Assembly (NCBI GenBank): GCA_031261605.1
Contig: JAISJI010000060.1
Coordinates: forward strand, 124,001 to 188,000
Direction: 5' to 3'
Length of the DNA stretch: 64,000 nucleotides
From: Ignavibacteria bacterium
Lineage (GTDB): Bacteria > Bacteroidota > Ignavibacteria > Kapaibacteriales > UBA2268
Shown here: piece after piece, positions 53,373-62,444 of the stretch
Position numbering within the stretch: position 1 is the stretch's first letter
Layout: every line of letters begins with the position of its first letter
Translations under genes and position numbers: made by a program
Notes under the pieces: model-generated
Seen by the model: only the letters and a program-made list of their open reading frames with translations
What the model was told of the DNA's origin: nothing
Databases searched by the model: none

Positions 53373-55220
53373 TTAGTCGGCTATTTGATTATCTACTACC
53401 TCTTCCTCTACAACTTCCGTATTTGTGGCATCATCGGAGCGAACGTTCTCGTTTGGATTAAAAAACTTCCGTAAAATTTTTGCAGCGATAGGTGCAGCAT
53501 TAGAAGCACCCCAGCCACCATTTTCTACAAATACACAAACTGCAATTTGCGGATTATCCTTCGGAGCGAAGCATACAAACCACGAGTGGTCTGGTCCTTG
53601 TGAATTCTGTGCTGTGCCGGTTTTTCCGCATACATTATAGCCGGGTAAAGCAGCAACAGAGCCAGTTCCACCAGCATTTACCACCATCCACATACCATCC
53701 TTTACAAGATTGAAGTTCTTGCTATCAATAGGCATACGCTTTGAATCAAAATGTAGAACCTCCGTCTTATTAGTAATTTGATTGACTACGGATTTAACAA
53801 CGTGTGGCTGGTAATAAGTGCCACCATTGGCTATTGTTGAAATGTATGCAGCCATTTGGAGCGGTGTTACAAGTATCTCGCCTTGCCCAATTCCGAAGTT
53901 AGCCAAGCGTCCGGTGAAGGAGCGTATGGTCTTATCTTTACTGAGCAACCATTCTCGTGTTGGCAATTTACCTCTCGCCTCAAATGGCAAATCTATCTGT
54001 GTGCGTTTCCCAAAATTAAACATATCGCCATACTTCTCAAATCTCTCCATACCTAAACGCACTCCCAATTCGCAGAAGAAAGTATTGCAGGAAGAACGTA
54101 TAGCCCGCTTAACATCTAAGTTGCCGCAAGCACCGTGGCACTTCCATATCCTCTCCCCCAAGTGGTAGCCGCCATTGCAAAAAATTCCACTATGTTCATT
54201 GATAATGCCTTCTTGCAGACCGGCGAGTGCTATTAGCATCTTCCAAGTAGAGCCCGGTGGATACTGTGATTGCAATGCACGGGGAAGCAGAGGATGCGAT
54301 TTATCAGCGTGTAGTTCATTGTATATATCGGCTGGGACTCTACCACTGAAAAAACGAGGGTCATAATCTGGCTTACTTGCGCATACCATCACCTCGCCAT
54401 TATTTGGGTCAATAGCAACGACAGCCCCACGCTTACCGGAAAGCAACTTCTCCGCCAACTCTTGTAATTGCAGGTCTATAGAGAGATTTACTGCGAAGCC
54501 ATTGCTTGCTAATACATCATTTTTGCCATCTTCAAATGACGCTACACGTTGTCCAATTTTATCTATCGCAACAAATTTAACGCCATCTCTACCGTGCAAT
54601 AGACCTTCATAAGATTGCTCTAATCCATTTTGTCCAATCATATCGCCGGGTTTGTAATACTTATTTTTTTCCAACTGCTCTCTTGTAATTTCGCGGATGT
54701 AGCCAAGCAGATGAGCCATATTGCAATCAAAGTTATATATACGCTTAGAGTCAATCGCTACATCTACACCGGGTAAATGGTCGGAGTACTCCTCTATTCT
54801 TGCTACAACGGTATCCGAAGCATCTCGCAATATCTTAATAGGCGTAAATTTGGAATATGTTCTATACCTCTTCATTATTGTTGTAATCTCGCTTGTATCC
54901 ATATTGAGTATGGAAGCAAGCAGAGGCAATGTTTCGTTTCTAAATTCGTATGGAGTTATGGTAATGGAGAATGAAGGAATGTTATACACCATTAGCATAC
55001 CATTTCTATCATACATCATACCACGCACGGGGGTAATTGATAGACGCTTAATTGCTTGTGCTTGTGAGCGAGTAGAGAATTGACCGTATTGATATATCTG
55101 GAGTTGTGCTAATCTGGCTACCAATAATGCGAATATCACAAGCACTAATGCCTTAGCGAAATTTTTGCGCGTATTGGAGGCAGGTTCAGAATTTGTCCAA
55201 AGTGGTTTTATGAATAACAT
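53373..55220 (-). CDS. mrdA: Penicillin-binding protein 2 (peptidoglycan transpeptidase)
   Basis: A class B penicillin-binding protein of the PBP2/MrdA type, needed for lateral-wall peptidoglycan cross-linking in rod-shaped cells. It is 615 aa, with one N-terminal span (about 21-42), a dimerisation domain starting ITPVRGMMYDRNGMLMVYNI, and a C-terminal transpeptidase domain with the SxxK nucleophile in PPGSTWKM (Ser324), SxN in RSSCNTFF and KTG in VCGKTGTAQ. The C-terminal tail is acidic (EVVEEEVVDNQIAD). No rodA or mreBCD gene is adjacent in the window. A TATTTTTG box is 43 bases upstream; no Shine-Dalgarno sequence. Confidence 0.95.
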   Translation of the reverse strand: MLFIKPLWTNSEPASNTRKNFAKALVLVIFALLVARLAQLQIYQYGQFSTRSQAQAIKRLSITPVRGMMYDRNGMLMVYNIPSFSITITPYEFRNETLPLLASILNMDTSEITTIMKRYRTYSKFTPIKILRDASDTVVARIEEYSDHLPGVDVAIDSKRIYNFDCNMAHLLGYIREITREQLEKNKYYKPGDMIGQNGLEQSYEGLLHGRDGVKFVAIDKIGQRVASFEDGKNDVLASNGFAVNLSIDLQLQELAEKLLSGKRGAVVAIDPNNGEVMVCASKPDYDPRFFSGRVPADIYNELHADKSHPLLPRALQSQYPPGSTWKMLIALAGLQEGIINEHSGIFCNGGYHLGERIWKCHGACGNLDVKRAIRSSCNTFFCELGVRLGMERFEKYGDMFNFGKRTQIDLPFEARGKLPTREWLLSKDKTIRSFTGRLANFGIGQGEILVTPLQMAAYISTIANGGTYYQPHVVKSVVNQITNKTEVLHFDSKRMPIDSKNFNLVKDGMWMVVNAGGTGSVAALPGYNVCGKTGTAQNSQGPDHSWFVCFAPKDNPQIAVCVFVENGGWGASNAAPIAAKILRKFFNPNENVRSDDATNTEVVEEEVVDNQIAD

Positions 55221-55262
55221 TTATATATGGCGTATAATTAAAACTATTTTTGTAGTGGAATA

Positions 55263-55270
55263 CAAAAATA
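55263..55270 (-). promoter_or_regulatory. -7 promoter-like box TATTTTTG upstream of mrdA
   Basis: A TAnnTTTG match on the minus strand; predicted leader of about 37 bases before the ATG at 55220. Confidence 0.4.
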
Positions 55271-55308
55271 CGAATAAATTTGGAATTTTTATTCATTGAA
55301 CACTAATG

Positions 55309-56286
55309 TTAATCGTTGGAGAATGGTGTCCATACGAAACTACAGAATGGCAATACGAATGGATTTGTAAATACAGCAAGCCCAAAATCGCTGCGTAAAT
55401 GCTTGCCTTTCAGTCGCAATCCGAATAGGAAGCCGGTGTTGAAGGAACTTGCTACATCAGCGTTCCATATTTCCATTATCAAACTTAGGTCTTTACGTTT
55501 TTCTAATCTGCGTTCAAATCCAGCACAAAGCCCGAAGCCACCATCGGCATAGTCAAATGGATAGTTGCGTCCATCAAAGAAATGCACGTTGTCGTAATAG
55601 TCGCCATAGCCAAGTTTGTAGAAGAAGCCAAAGGTGAAGTTTGAGTTATATAGTTCCAGCGAGTTGTAAGTAGCGACTCCGTAGAAGTGTAGCAGTCGGT
55701 TGTGTGCATTTAGCCAAGCCATATTTCCACCTATGGCAATAGCGAGATTGGAACTATCTACATCGCCTATTGTTGGAAATGATACCTTCGCATTGACCAA
55801 TGAAACCTGCTGTTCGCCGGTGGTGTATGGTAAAATAGTGCGTCCAGCAGTGATAGATACCCAGTCGGTAATGCCAATTCCACCATAGAATAGCATTAGT
55901 TCCCAATTTCCGATGAAATGGTTGTTGCTTATGGGGTTTGCAGTTGGTAGCAGATATAGTTGGTTGGTCAGTGTATTGGCATATTTTTTTATGTTAATAT
56001 CTAAAATTTCATCTTCATAGAGTATTAAATCGCGTTCATACAAACGGATTAGAATGTATGGAATGAAGTTATCTGGATTTTGCTTGTTATCGGGTGCATC
56101 AATGCAATCAAGGATATTGCAAGTGAAAACATCGCCGTTGCGAAGTGAGACAATATATGTTTCTTTAGCGTTATCTTCTGTATCGTATAGGTTTGCAAAC
56201 TTGCTAATAGAGAATGCAAAGCATTGAGAAATGTTTGTGGCAAGTATAAGTATAGATATTAGGATTAATTTATGTATGTTTTTCAT
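55309..56286 (-). CDS. Exported outer-membrane-like protein, unknown function
   Basis: A 325-aa exported protein I cannot name. A signal peptide (MKNIHKLILISILILATNIS, cleaved near CFAFS) is followed by about 85 residues with a strand pattern (ETYIVSLRNGDVFTCNIL) like a small SH3-type domain. The remainder alternates short hydrophobic strands ending in Phe/Tyr/Leu with loops (WELMLFYGGIGITDWVSITAG, FTFGFFYKLGYGDYY, LIMEIWNADVASSF) and ends SFVWTPFSND, which suits an outer-membrane beta-barrel. An upstream in-frame ATG (56301) would lengthen it by five residues. The YgjP-like peptidase gene upstream ends at 56305, so the two are probably co-transcribed. Confidence 0.72.
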   Translation of the reverse strand: MKNIHKLILISILILATNISQCFAFSISKFANLYDTEDNAKETYIVSLRNGDVFTCNILDCIDAPDNKQNPDNFIPYILIRLYERDLILYEDEILDINIKKYANTLTNQLYLLPTANPISNNHFIGNWELMLFYGGIGITDWVSITAGRTILPYTTGEQQVSLVNAKVSFPTIGDVDSSNLAIAIGGNMAWLNAHNRLLHFYGVATYNSLELYNSNFTFGFFYKLGYGDYYDNVHFFDGRNYPFDYADGGFGLCAGFERRLEKRKDLSLIMEIWNADVASSFNTGFLFGLRLKGKHLRSDFGLAVFTNPFVLPFCSFVWTPFSND

Positions 56287-56304
56287 TATGTGATAATTCA
56301 TTTT

Positions 56305-57000
56305 TTATAGGAGCATATAGATGGAATTTGTTTCCAACCACTTCTTTTGTGTTCTATAATCGGGCATCATTCGTTCAACTAAAGCCCAGAATTTTTTTGA
56401 ATGATTGAACTCAAATAGATGGCAAAACTCGTGAATAATCACGTAATCAATTACCATAGGTGGAGCCATAATCAAACGCCAACTAAAATTCACATTGCCT
56501 CTGCTATTACACGAACCCCAACGACTTGTAGCCGATGTGATGCGTAACTTATTGAATTTGATGCCGAGTTTAGATGCTATATCTATCACTCTGGCTTTGA
56601 TAATTGTGCGTGCTTTTGCTTTGTAAAAGTTTTCAAAGTAATGTTTAATATTAGTTATGTTTTCAGAGACGACAAATCTTTCTCCATCGTATTTGAATAT
56701 ATGGTTTGCTTCAGAACTATATACGAGTGGATATGTTTGCCCGAGGAATAGGAATTGTTCTGATGGCTCATACTTGCGGATGAATTGTGGCTTTGCTTCT
56801 ACTTTTGTAATTGTCTGCTCTATCCAATCCGCATTGCTATCGATGAAGTTCTTAATATCCTCTTTGGACGTAGCATTAGGAACACGCAAAGTGATATTCA
56901 CCTGATTGTCTATCTCTAATTTGAACGACCGCCGTTTTGGTGTTCGAATGATATTTACCGAATAACTTGCCATTATATTACCCATTAATAATTGCAACAT
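56305..57000 (-). CDS. YgjP-like zinc metallopeptidase
   Basis: A soluble 231-aa protein of the YgjP/SprT-like (DUF45) metallopeptidase group. The zinc site is visible as HEFCH with a further His downstream (His190, Glu191, His194, His200), preceded by the family-typical SRWGSCNSRGNVNFSWRL stretch. Such proteins are common near restriction or repair genes, but their substrates are mostly unknown, so no reaction is claimed. The start at 57000 is supported by AGGA about ten bases upstream; in-frame ATGs at 56983 and 56974 are alternatives. Just downstream on the same strand is the outer-membrane-like gene. Confidence 0.9.
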   Translation of the reverse strand: MLQLLMGNIMASYSVNIIRTPKRRSFKLEIDNQVNITLRVPNATSKEDIKNFIDSNADWIEQTITKVEAKPQFIRKYEPSEQFLFLGQTYPLVYSSEANHIFKYDGERFVVSENITNIKHYFENFYKAKARTIIKARVIDIASKLGIKFNKLRITSATSRWGSCNSRGNVNFSWRLIMAPPMVIDYVIIHEFCHLFEFNHSKKFWALVERMMPDYRTQKKWLETNSIYMLL

Positions 57001-57183
57001 AATATTTTTGTCCTAATATATATACATAGAAAAATAAAAATAGTTTCGCAAATTTAGTTTTTGTGGCATTAATTGGACAAAATATTGATATTCTTTGTTT
57101 AATTCCACAAAAATAGGTATATTAATGTAACTGCAGAGACAAATGAAGCTTTGTTTCATTTCATATTTAATCCTAACTATATT

Positions 57184-58203
57184 ATGGAACATTCCCAATA
57201 TCATAATGAGTCCAATTATCAATACATAGCAGATATGGCAACCGGCTTCCAAAATAGCCAGTTGCTATGGACTGCGATTGAATTTGAGATATTTACGCAC
57301 ATACATAACGGCACCAATACTGTTGCGACTATTGCTACTGCAACTAATACGGATGCACGTGCGATAGAACGCTTGCTAAATGCTCTCGTTGCATTGAAGT
57401 TGCTAAATAAGAAACAAGAATATTATAGCAATACGCAAAGTGCGACGCAGTATTTGGTAAAGACGAGCAAACATTACTCCGGTTCATTATTGCACAACTC
57501 TTACCTATGGGATAGTTGGAAAACGCTACCGGATGTCATTAAAACAGGTAGATGCCTTGCCAATACTCCATTTCATAAGAAGAATAAGGATTTCATAAAG
57601 AATTATCTATCCTCTTATGATATTGACATCATTGTTGATAAGGAGCGGCTGTTAAATGTCATACCTCTAAGGAATGCTAATAGCATATTGAAGATTGGAG
57701 CGACCGGCTATCAGTTGTCTTTGGAAATCGCTAAGAAGCATCCGGATATAAAAATCCACATTTTGGACTATCCGGAGGTAATAGATGTATTGTCAGATAT
57801 ACTTGCAAGCGAGCAACAGATTGAAAACATATCATTTATTAAATGTAATGATATGATGGATACGCTGGATAATACCAACAATTATGATATTGTATTCGCC
57901 GATTATCTGCTTGATGTGTATTCATATAAAGATAGTATGCGGTTGCTAACAAATCTATATTCCAACATTGCAAATAGTGGAAAATTGATATTCTGTATGC
58001 CAATAATCAATGACACTCGAACTTTTCCGGAAGCAGCAACAATGAACGCAATTACGTTGCTATTGAATACGGAAAATGGCGACTCATATACATTCTCTGA
58101 TATGTGGGTATTACTTAAAGAAGCCGGCTTCAAAGATGTTGAATTTACAGAAGTTAATGATAATTTACATATAGTTTTAGCAAATAAATCATATTTAGGA
58201 TAA
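57184..58203 (+). CDS. O-methyltransferase-like protein with altered SAM site
   Basis: A 339-aa protein with the two-part plan of plant-type/bacterial O-methyltransferases: an N-terminal winged-helix dimerisation domain (ATGFQNSQLLWTAIEFEIFT to ERLLNALVALKLL) and a C-terminal Rossmann domain (ILDYPEVIDVL, YDIVFADYLLDVYS, SGKLIFCMPII). The SAM-binding motif that normally reads VLDVGGGTG is here ILKIGATGY, lacking the acidic residue and two glycines, so binding may be weakened or the protein may be non-catalytic. The start is the ATG at 57184. The sensor kinase gene follows after 34 bases and is probably co-transcribed. Substrate unknown. Confidence 0.78.
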   Translation: MEHSQYHNESNYQYIADMATGFQNSQLLWTAIEFEIFTHIHNGTNTVATIATATNTDARAIERLLNALVALKLLNKKQEYYSNTQSATQYLVKTSKHYSGSLLHNSYLWDSWKTLPDVIKTGRCLANTPFHKKNKDFIKNYLSSYDIDIIVDKERLLNVIPLRNANSILKIGATGYQLSLEIAKKHPDIKIHILDYPEVIDVLSDILASEQQIENISFIKCNDMMDTLDNTNNYDIVFADYLLDVYSYKDSMRLLTNLYSNIANSGKLIFCMPIINDTRTFPEAATMNAITLLLNTENGDSYTFSDMWVLLKEAGFKDVEFTEVNDNLHIVLANKSYLG

Positions 58204-58237
58204 CACGAATGCCATCGAGCACACCATTATACAACAA

Positions 58238-60427
58238 ATGAAACAGAAACAACAACGAAAAAGAAATATAAATAAGGGTATATTAACCTATAAACTAATG
58301 CCTGCTATTGTGGCATCAGTGGTATTGATTCTTGCAAATGTTTTGATTATTTATATTAGATTTAATGCTCACGTAACCGCTATAGAAAATGATTTTTTAT
58401 ACGAAATAGAATCCAAATTAACTAAACGAGTAGAAGAGATTATCAAAGATTCGTATAGATTCATATATACCGTGCAAGTTGATGATACACCAACACTGAA
58501 AGGATGGGCAAAAATAATAAAGGGATTTGAACAAGCTGATTTTTTAGATAGCGCCCACCATATTAGATTAGGATTCATAACTAACATTAAATATAAAGGT
58601 AAAGACACACTTTTAATGGATAGGATTCTATTCGAAGATACTCTTATATTGCCAGATGGCGAAGAATCTGCAATATTAGAACAATTACTTAACGATACCA
58701 TTTTCACTAATCATCCACTAAAAGATTCTGCGACTATCATATTGGGACCTTACAATATGATGGATACATTGCGTTTATATTTGGTACATCCAGTCACCCG
58801 AAGTGTTAAGTTTAATCATACTTTCAGAGGCGAATTGTTTAATGATAAAGATAGAATAAAACAAAATGGTTACTTTATTGCTGGATACGAGATTAGAAAT
58901 ATTGATGAAGTATTGGATTCCATTAAAGATAAATACACCAATGTCAGTTTTATCATAAAAACAAATGTAAGAGATACGCTATATTCTTCTGAAAGGTCAA
59001 AAACAACTTATAATACTAAACTTGCGAGTGATACAGCTTCAGTAGCCGGAACAACTTTCATTATTGAAATTTGGGGTGGAGATATTTTTAGCAGAATAAT
59101 TGATGCAATTGCTGAGCAGAATAAGATTTTTTTCATTGCTATATTTTTAGCATCCATTGGCTTATATGTGTTGCTAAATTCATACCTGCAGAAACTTACA
59201 GCAGTGGAAAATAGATACCGCATAGTATCACAAAACTCTTCGTATTCACTTGTAGTATTGGATGCGAAGACGTTCAGAATAATTGACTTGGATAATTCTA
59301 TATTCATAGTCACTGGTTATCAACCCAGCGAATTATTAGGGAAATCGCTACTACGATACTTCACATCCGTCTCCCACGACTTTATCCAAATGCTCACGGT
59401 AGAACAATTAGATGCTGAGATAGCAGATTACTTATCTGGTAATACAGATGTATCGTCTCACTTTATTACAGAAGGAAAGTTTATGCACAAGACGGGAGAA
59501 GCGGTATGGGTAAGTATTGGTGCTACTTTTATGCCAGATAGACACGGCAAAATCGCTACAATATATATGCTTCTGCATAGAATAGATAAGCGTAAAAATA
59601 GCGAGTTAGAAGTTGCCCGCCAGAGAGATGAATTGGAGGTACAAACCAATGAATTAAAACAGCAACATAAGGAACTTGAAGAAGCAAATAACACCAAAGA
59701 TAGATTTTTCTCAATCATTGCACACGACCTCCGCAACCCATTGGCAGCAGTATCAAATATTGTAGAAGTGTTTTCTAACTACTTCACCGTGATGAGCAAA
59801 GAGCAAGCCAGTCATTCACTACAAACACTCACTGCATCCGTATCTCAAGTTATACGTCTATTGGAGAACCTATTAGAATGGTCACGTTCAAATCTTGGTG
59901 GCATTAAGTTTTCGCCTACAGAAGTATATATAGCAGACCTTATTGAAGATTGTGTGAGTGATTTAGAAGTCCAAGCCAAAATAAAGAATATAAAGTTAAT
60001 ACTTAATTACGATATATTAAAAGGTATTAGAGTGTTCTGCGATATAGATATGATTGCAACTGTCAGCCGCAATTTACTATCCAATGCCATTAAGTTTTCA
60101 AAAGATAATTCGAGCATCTGGATAGAGATAGCAGATTACATTGAAGATGACTCACAATTAATTGTTACTATCCGTGATGAAGGGGTTGGCATACCAGCAG
60201 TTTCTTTATCTAAACTATTTAAGATAGAAGAAAAGATAAGCACCAAAGGCACAAAAGGCGAGAACGGCACAGGACTTGGATTAATTTTATGTGCAGAACT
60301 TATTGCCAAGCATAATTGCAAGATATGGGCAGAAAGCGAACAACACGTTGGTAGCGCATTCAAATTTACATTACCAAAAATTAGTTCCACAAGGGCTACA
60401 GTTGTAGCAGGACAAGAGAGCCATTAA
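58238..60427 (+). CDS. Sensor histidine kinase with PAS domain
   Basis: A 729-aa membrane sensor kinase. It has an N-terminal span (about 18-38), an extracytoplasmic sensor region (about 40-285) of no recognised type, a second span (about 292-315), a PAS domain (about 325-445, YRIVSQNSSYSLVVLDAKTF), a coiled coil (about 450-485), a HisKA domain with the phosphorylated histidine in FSIIAHDLRNPLAAV (His496) and a HATPase domain (RNLLSNAIKF, IRDEGVGIP, GTGLGLILCAEL). No receiver domain and no response-regulator gene is adjacent, so it is an orphan kinase. The stop overlaps the convergent HD-hydrolase gene by four bases. Signal unknown. Confidence 0.93.
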   Translation: MKQKQQRKRNINKGILTYKLMPAIVASVVLILANVLIIYIRFNAHVTAIENDFLYEIESKLTKRVEEIIKDSYRFIYTVQVDDTPTLKGWAKIIKGFEQADFLDSAHHIRLGFITNIKYKGKDTLLMDRILFEDTLILPDGEESAILEQLLNDTIFTNHPLKDSATIILGPYNMMDTLRLYLVHPVTRSVKFNHTFRGELFNDKDRIKQNGYFIAGYEIRNIDEVLDSIKDKYTNVSFIIKTNVRDTLYSSERSKTTYNTKLASDTASVAGTTFIIEIWGGDIFSRIIDAIAEQNKIFFIAIFLASIGLYVLLNSYLQKLTAVENRYRIVSQNSSYSLVVLDAKTFRIIDLDNSIFIVTGYQPSELLGKSLLRYFTSVSHDFIQMLTVEQLDAEIADYLSGNTDVSSHFITEGKFMHKTGEAVWVSIGATFMPDRHGKIATIYMLLHRIDKRKNSELEVARQRDELEVQTNELKQQHKELEEANNTKDRFFSIIAHDLRNPLAAVSNIVEVFSNYFTVMSKEQASHSLQTLTASVSQVIRLLENLLEWSRSNLGGIKFSPTEVYIADLIEDCVSDLEVQAKIKNIKLILNYDILKGIRVFCDIDMIATVSRNLLSNAIKFSKDNSSIWIEIADYIEDDSQLIVTIRDEGVGIPAVSLSKLFKIEEKISTKGTKGENGTGLGLILCAELIAKHNCKIWAESEQHVGSAFKFTLPKISSTRATVVAGQESH

Positions 60428-61254
60428 TAAAATTGGCTGTATGTGATGTGTAGAATTTTTTCAGATGATACCTCTGTTATTACTTTTTCGAAAGAATTAA
60501 TTAGTAGTTGTCTAAAGCCAGTTAAGTCGTCATTTATGTCTTCTTCAATTTCCTGCCTATTGGCAATATTGTCAATAGTAATTAGTGAATTAATATCTTT
60601 AATGGTATTTTCAACTTGTAGGTCTGCTAATTTTTGGAATACCGATTCATAATCGTTTATGGTGTTTTTTACGCATCCCAATACCTTGTTGGCAATCAGT
60701 TCAATTGTCTTCTGCACATATTTCGTTCTGGTTTGTATCAGGTCTACAATTTCATTATACATATTTAGATTGACGTCCTTAGCATAAGGTAGAATATATT
60801 TTTCGGTATCGCTAATTGTCTTCTGCACTTTAACAATGTCAAACGTTCCGAGTTGTATATCGGTAAGGTTGCTAATTCTATCGGCAAGTTTAATGAGTTT
60901 TGCTTCATTGGAACTATGCACCATCACTCTAAGTAAGTATTCACTCTTCGGCTCTCCATCTCTAATAGATAGTTCTTCCACCAATTCCACAACACGCGGT
61001 CCATCTCTATCAATCTTTCTAATTTGGTCCGGGTAATACTCGCCAGGAGCATCCTCCTTTAAGTCGTGTAGCGCAGCCGCTTTCAGTATAGTAGAGTCAA
61101 TAACTTTGTGGTCAATTAATATTCCAACAGTCGCCCAGATGTGCCGGAATTGATTTCCGCCAATTCTTCTGGATTTTCCTATTAGGGCAGTTGCTAATTG
61201 TAAGTAAGGAGCGAGTTCAACATTTTTCAAAGTATATGTTTGAAAGTTATCCAT
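60424..61254 (-). CDS. HD-domain hydrolase resembling RelA/SpoT hydrolase (small alarmone hydrolase-like)
   Basis: A 276-aa soluble HD-superfamily protein. The N-terminal 150 residues resemble the (p)ppGpp hydrolase half of RelA/SpoT proteins: RRIGGNQFRHIWATVGIL (His38), LHDLKEDAP with the HD pair and acidic ED (His63, Asp64, Glu67, Asp68), and LIKLADRISNL (Asp125, Asn129). There is no synthetase domain. The C-terminal about 120 residues are helical and unassigned. The start is placed at MDNFQTYT because GGAG lies six bases before it. If the assignment holds, it would degrade (p)ppGpp or a related phosphorylated nucleotide. Convergent with the sensor kinase. Confidence 0.78.
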   Translation of the reverse strand: MDNFQTYTLKNVELAPYLQLATALIGKSRRIGGNQFRHIWATVGILIDHKVIDSTILKAAALHDLKEDAPGEYYPDQIRKIDRDGPRVVELVEELSIRDGEPKSEYLLRVMVHSSNEAKLIKLADRISNLTDIQLGTFDIVKVQKTISDTEKYILPYAKDVNLNMYNEIVDLIQTRTKYVQKTIELIANKVLGCVKNTINDYESVFQKLADLQVENTIKDINSLITIDNIANRQEIEEDINDDLTGFRQLLINSFEKVITEVSSEKILHITYSQFY

Positions 61255-61308
61255 TTTATCTCCGGTGATAACAAAAAAAGTAATAAGTAAATTGCATTTT
61301 AATACATA

Positions 61309-61315
61309 CAATATA
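61309..61315 (-). promoter_or_regulatory. -7 promoter-like box TATATTG upstream of the HD hydrolase
   Basis: On the minus strand, 55 bases before the ATG at 61254; it overlaps the longer alternative frame start, supporting the shorter protein. Confidence 0.4.
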
Positions 61316-61528
61316 AAATAATAAATTGGAAAAACTACACATTATTTTTATTTTTGCACAAAAAATAATTATAGCGTTTTCGTTTGTTCAATAGTCGCCA
61401 CCTTTGGATAATATACATATATTTTTTCGCTATATTATTGCATAACATTATATATTCCGTTGTTTTTGGCGATAGGCATAATTTTTGCTTGCGAAGGGTA
61501 AATATTTGGATTTTATTGGAGTTCTACT

Positions 61529-62320
61529 ATGATAAAAGATTTGCATACAGCTGCTCTGGCTATGATGAATAGCCAGACACGATTAGAAGTTACTGCTAAC
61601 AACATCGCTAATGTGAATACAACCGCATTTAAGAAGGAAGCGGTATTTGAACGCAATCTTGTTGATGCAAAGGCATCGCTGTTCAATAATCCACACGAGA
61701 TAGAACAGAACGACCCGCCTATTGGTTCATACCTCGATTGGAGAGTTGGCGATTACACACAAACAGCCAATCCATTAGATGTTAGCATTGAAGGTGCGGG
61801 CTTCTTTGTTACTAAGAATGCCGATGGCGATAAGTCGCTCACTCGCAGCGGTTCATTTGGACTAAACTCTAACGGCTTCCTTACTACCAAGGATGGGAGG
61901 TATATTGTTGGAACGGACGAAGATGCGATACACGTACCGGACTTCGCTGTTATCAATGATGGCGAAAATCCAAATGAACGACAAGCAGTAAATATTGTCA
62001 TCGCAAATACCGGCGAATTGTATGCAAATGATGTTATGATTGGAAAACTATTGGTGGTGGATTGCGATGACTACTCCCAATTAGAGAGAATAGACAAGCA
62101 AAGTTTCCTTCCGTTAAACAATGTTGGTGTGCGACAAATAGATGATGATGTGCTGCGATTGAAGCAGGGCTATTTAGAGAATAGCAATGTAGATATTATT
62201 AGCGAAATGGTAAATATGATTGAGTTGCAGCGTGCATTTGAGACGGGAAGCAAGGTAATACAAACCAATGATACATTGTTAGATAGGTCTATACAGACAG
62301 CAAGATTCGGACAATACTAA
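61529..62320 (+). CDS. Flagellar basal-body rod/hook family protein (FlgF/FlgG-like)
   Basis: A 263-aa flagellar rod protein of the FlgF/FlgG group, which assembles the axial rod in the periplasm. It has the N-terminal rod signature (MNSQTRLEVTANNIANVNTT with AFKK following), the central FlgE/F/G-type domain (NPLDVSIEGAGFFVT, LTRSGSFGLNSNGFL, TTKDGRYIVG) and the C-terminal helix (QGYLENSNVDIISEMVNMIE, then LQRAFETGSK). Length and the short central domain favour FlgF, but FlgG cannot be excluded. GGAG precedes the ATG. No other flagellar gene is in the window. Rod proteins lack a cleavable signal, as here, because they use the flagellar export apparatus. Confidence 0.92.
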   Translation: MIKDLHTAALAMMNSQTRLEVTANNIANVNTTAFKKEAVFERNLVDAKASLFNNPHEIEQNDPPIGSYLDWRVGDYTQTANPLDVSIEGAGFFVTKNADGDKSLTRSGSFGLNSNGFLTTKDGRYIVGTDEDAIHVPDFAVINDGENPNERQAVNIVIANTGELYANDVMIGKLLVVDCDDYSQLERIDKQSFLPLNNVGVRQIDDDVLRLKQGYLENSNVDIISEMVNMIELQRAFETGSKVIQTNDTLLDRSIQTARFGQY

Positions 62321-62353
62321 GTTGGATAATTTATAGTTATATTTGTTAATATA

Positions 62354-62387
62354 AACGTATGGGTTCAAAATTTTGAACCCATACGTT
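62354..62387. terminator. 34-bp perfect palindrome between convergent genes
   Basis: AACGTATGGGTTCAAAA followed immediately by its exact reverse complement, with no loop. It lies between the flagellar gene and the convergent lipoprotein gene. It may act as a bidirectional terminator, although no T-run follows on either side. Confidence 0.55.
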
Positions 62388-62444
62388 GTCTCTATATGTA
62401 ATGTTATTGCGCGTCAAGCCCACAATAACAGCGATTAATTTATA

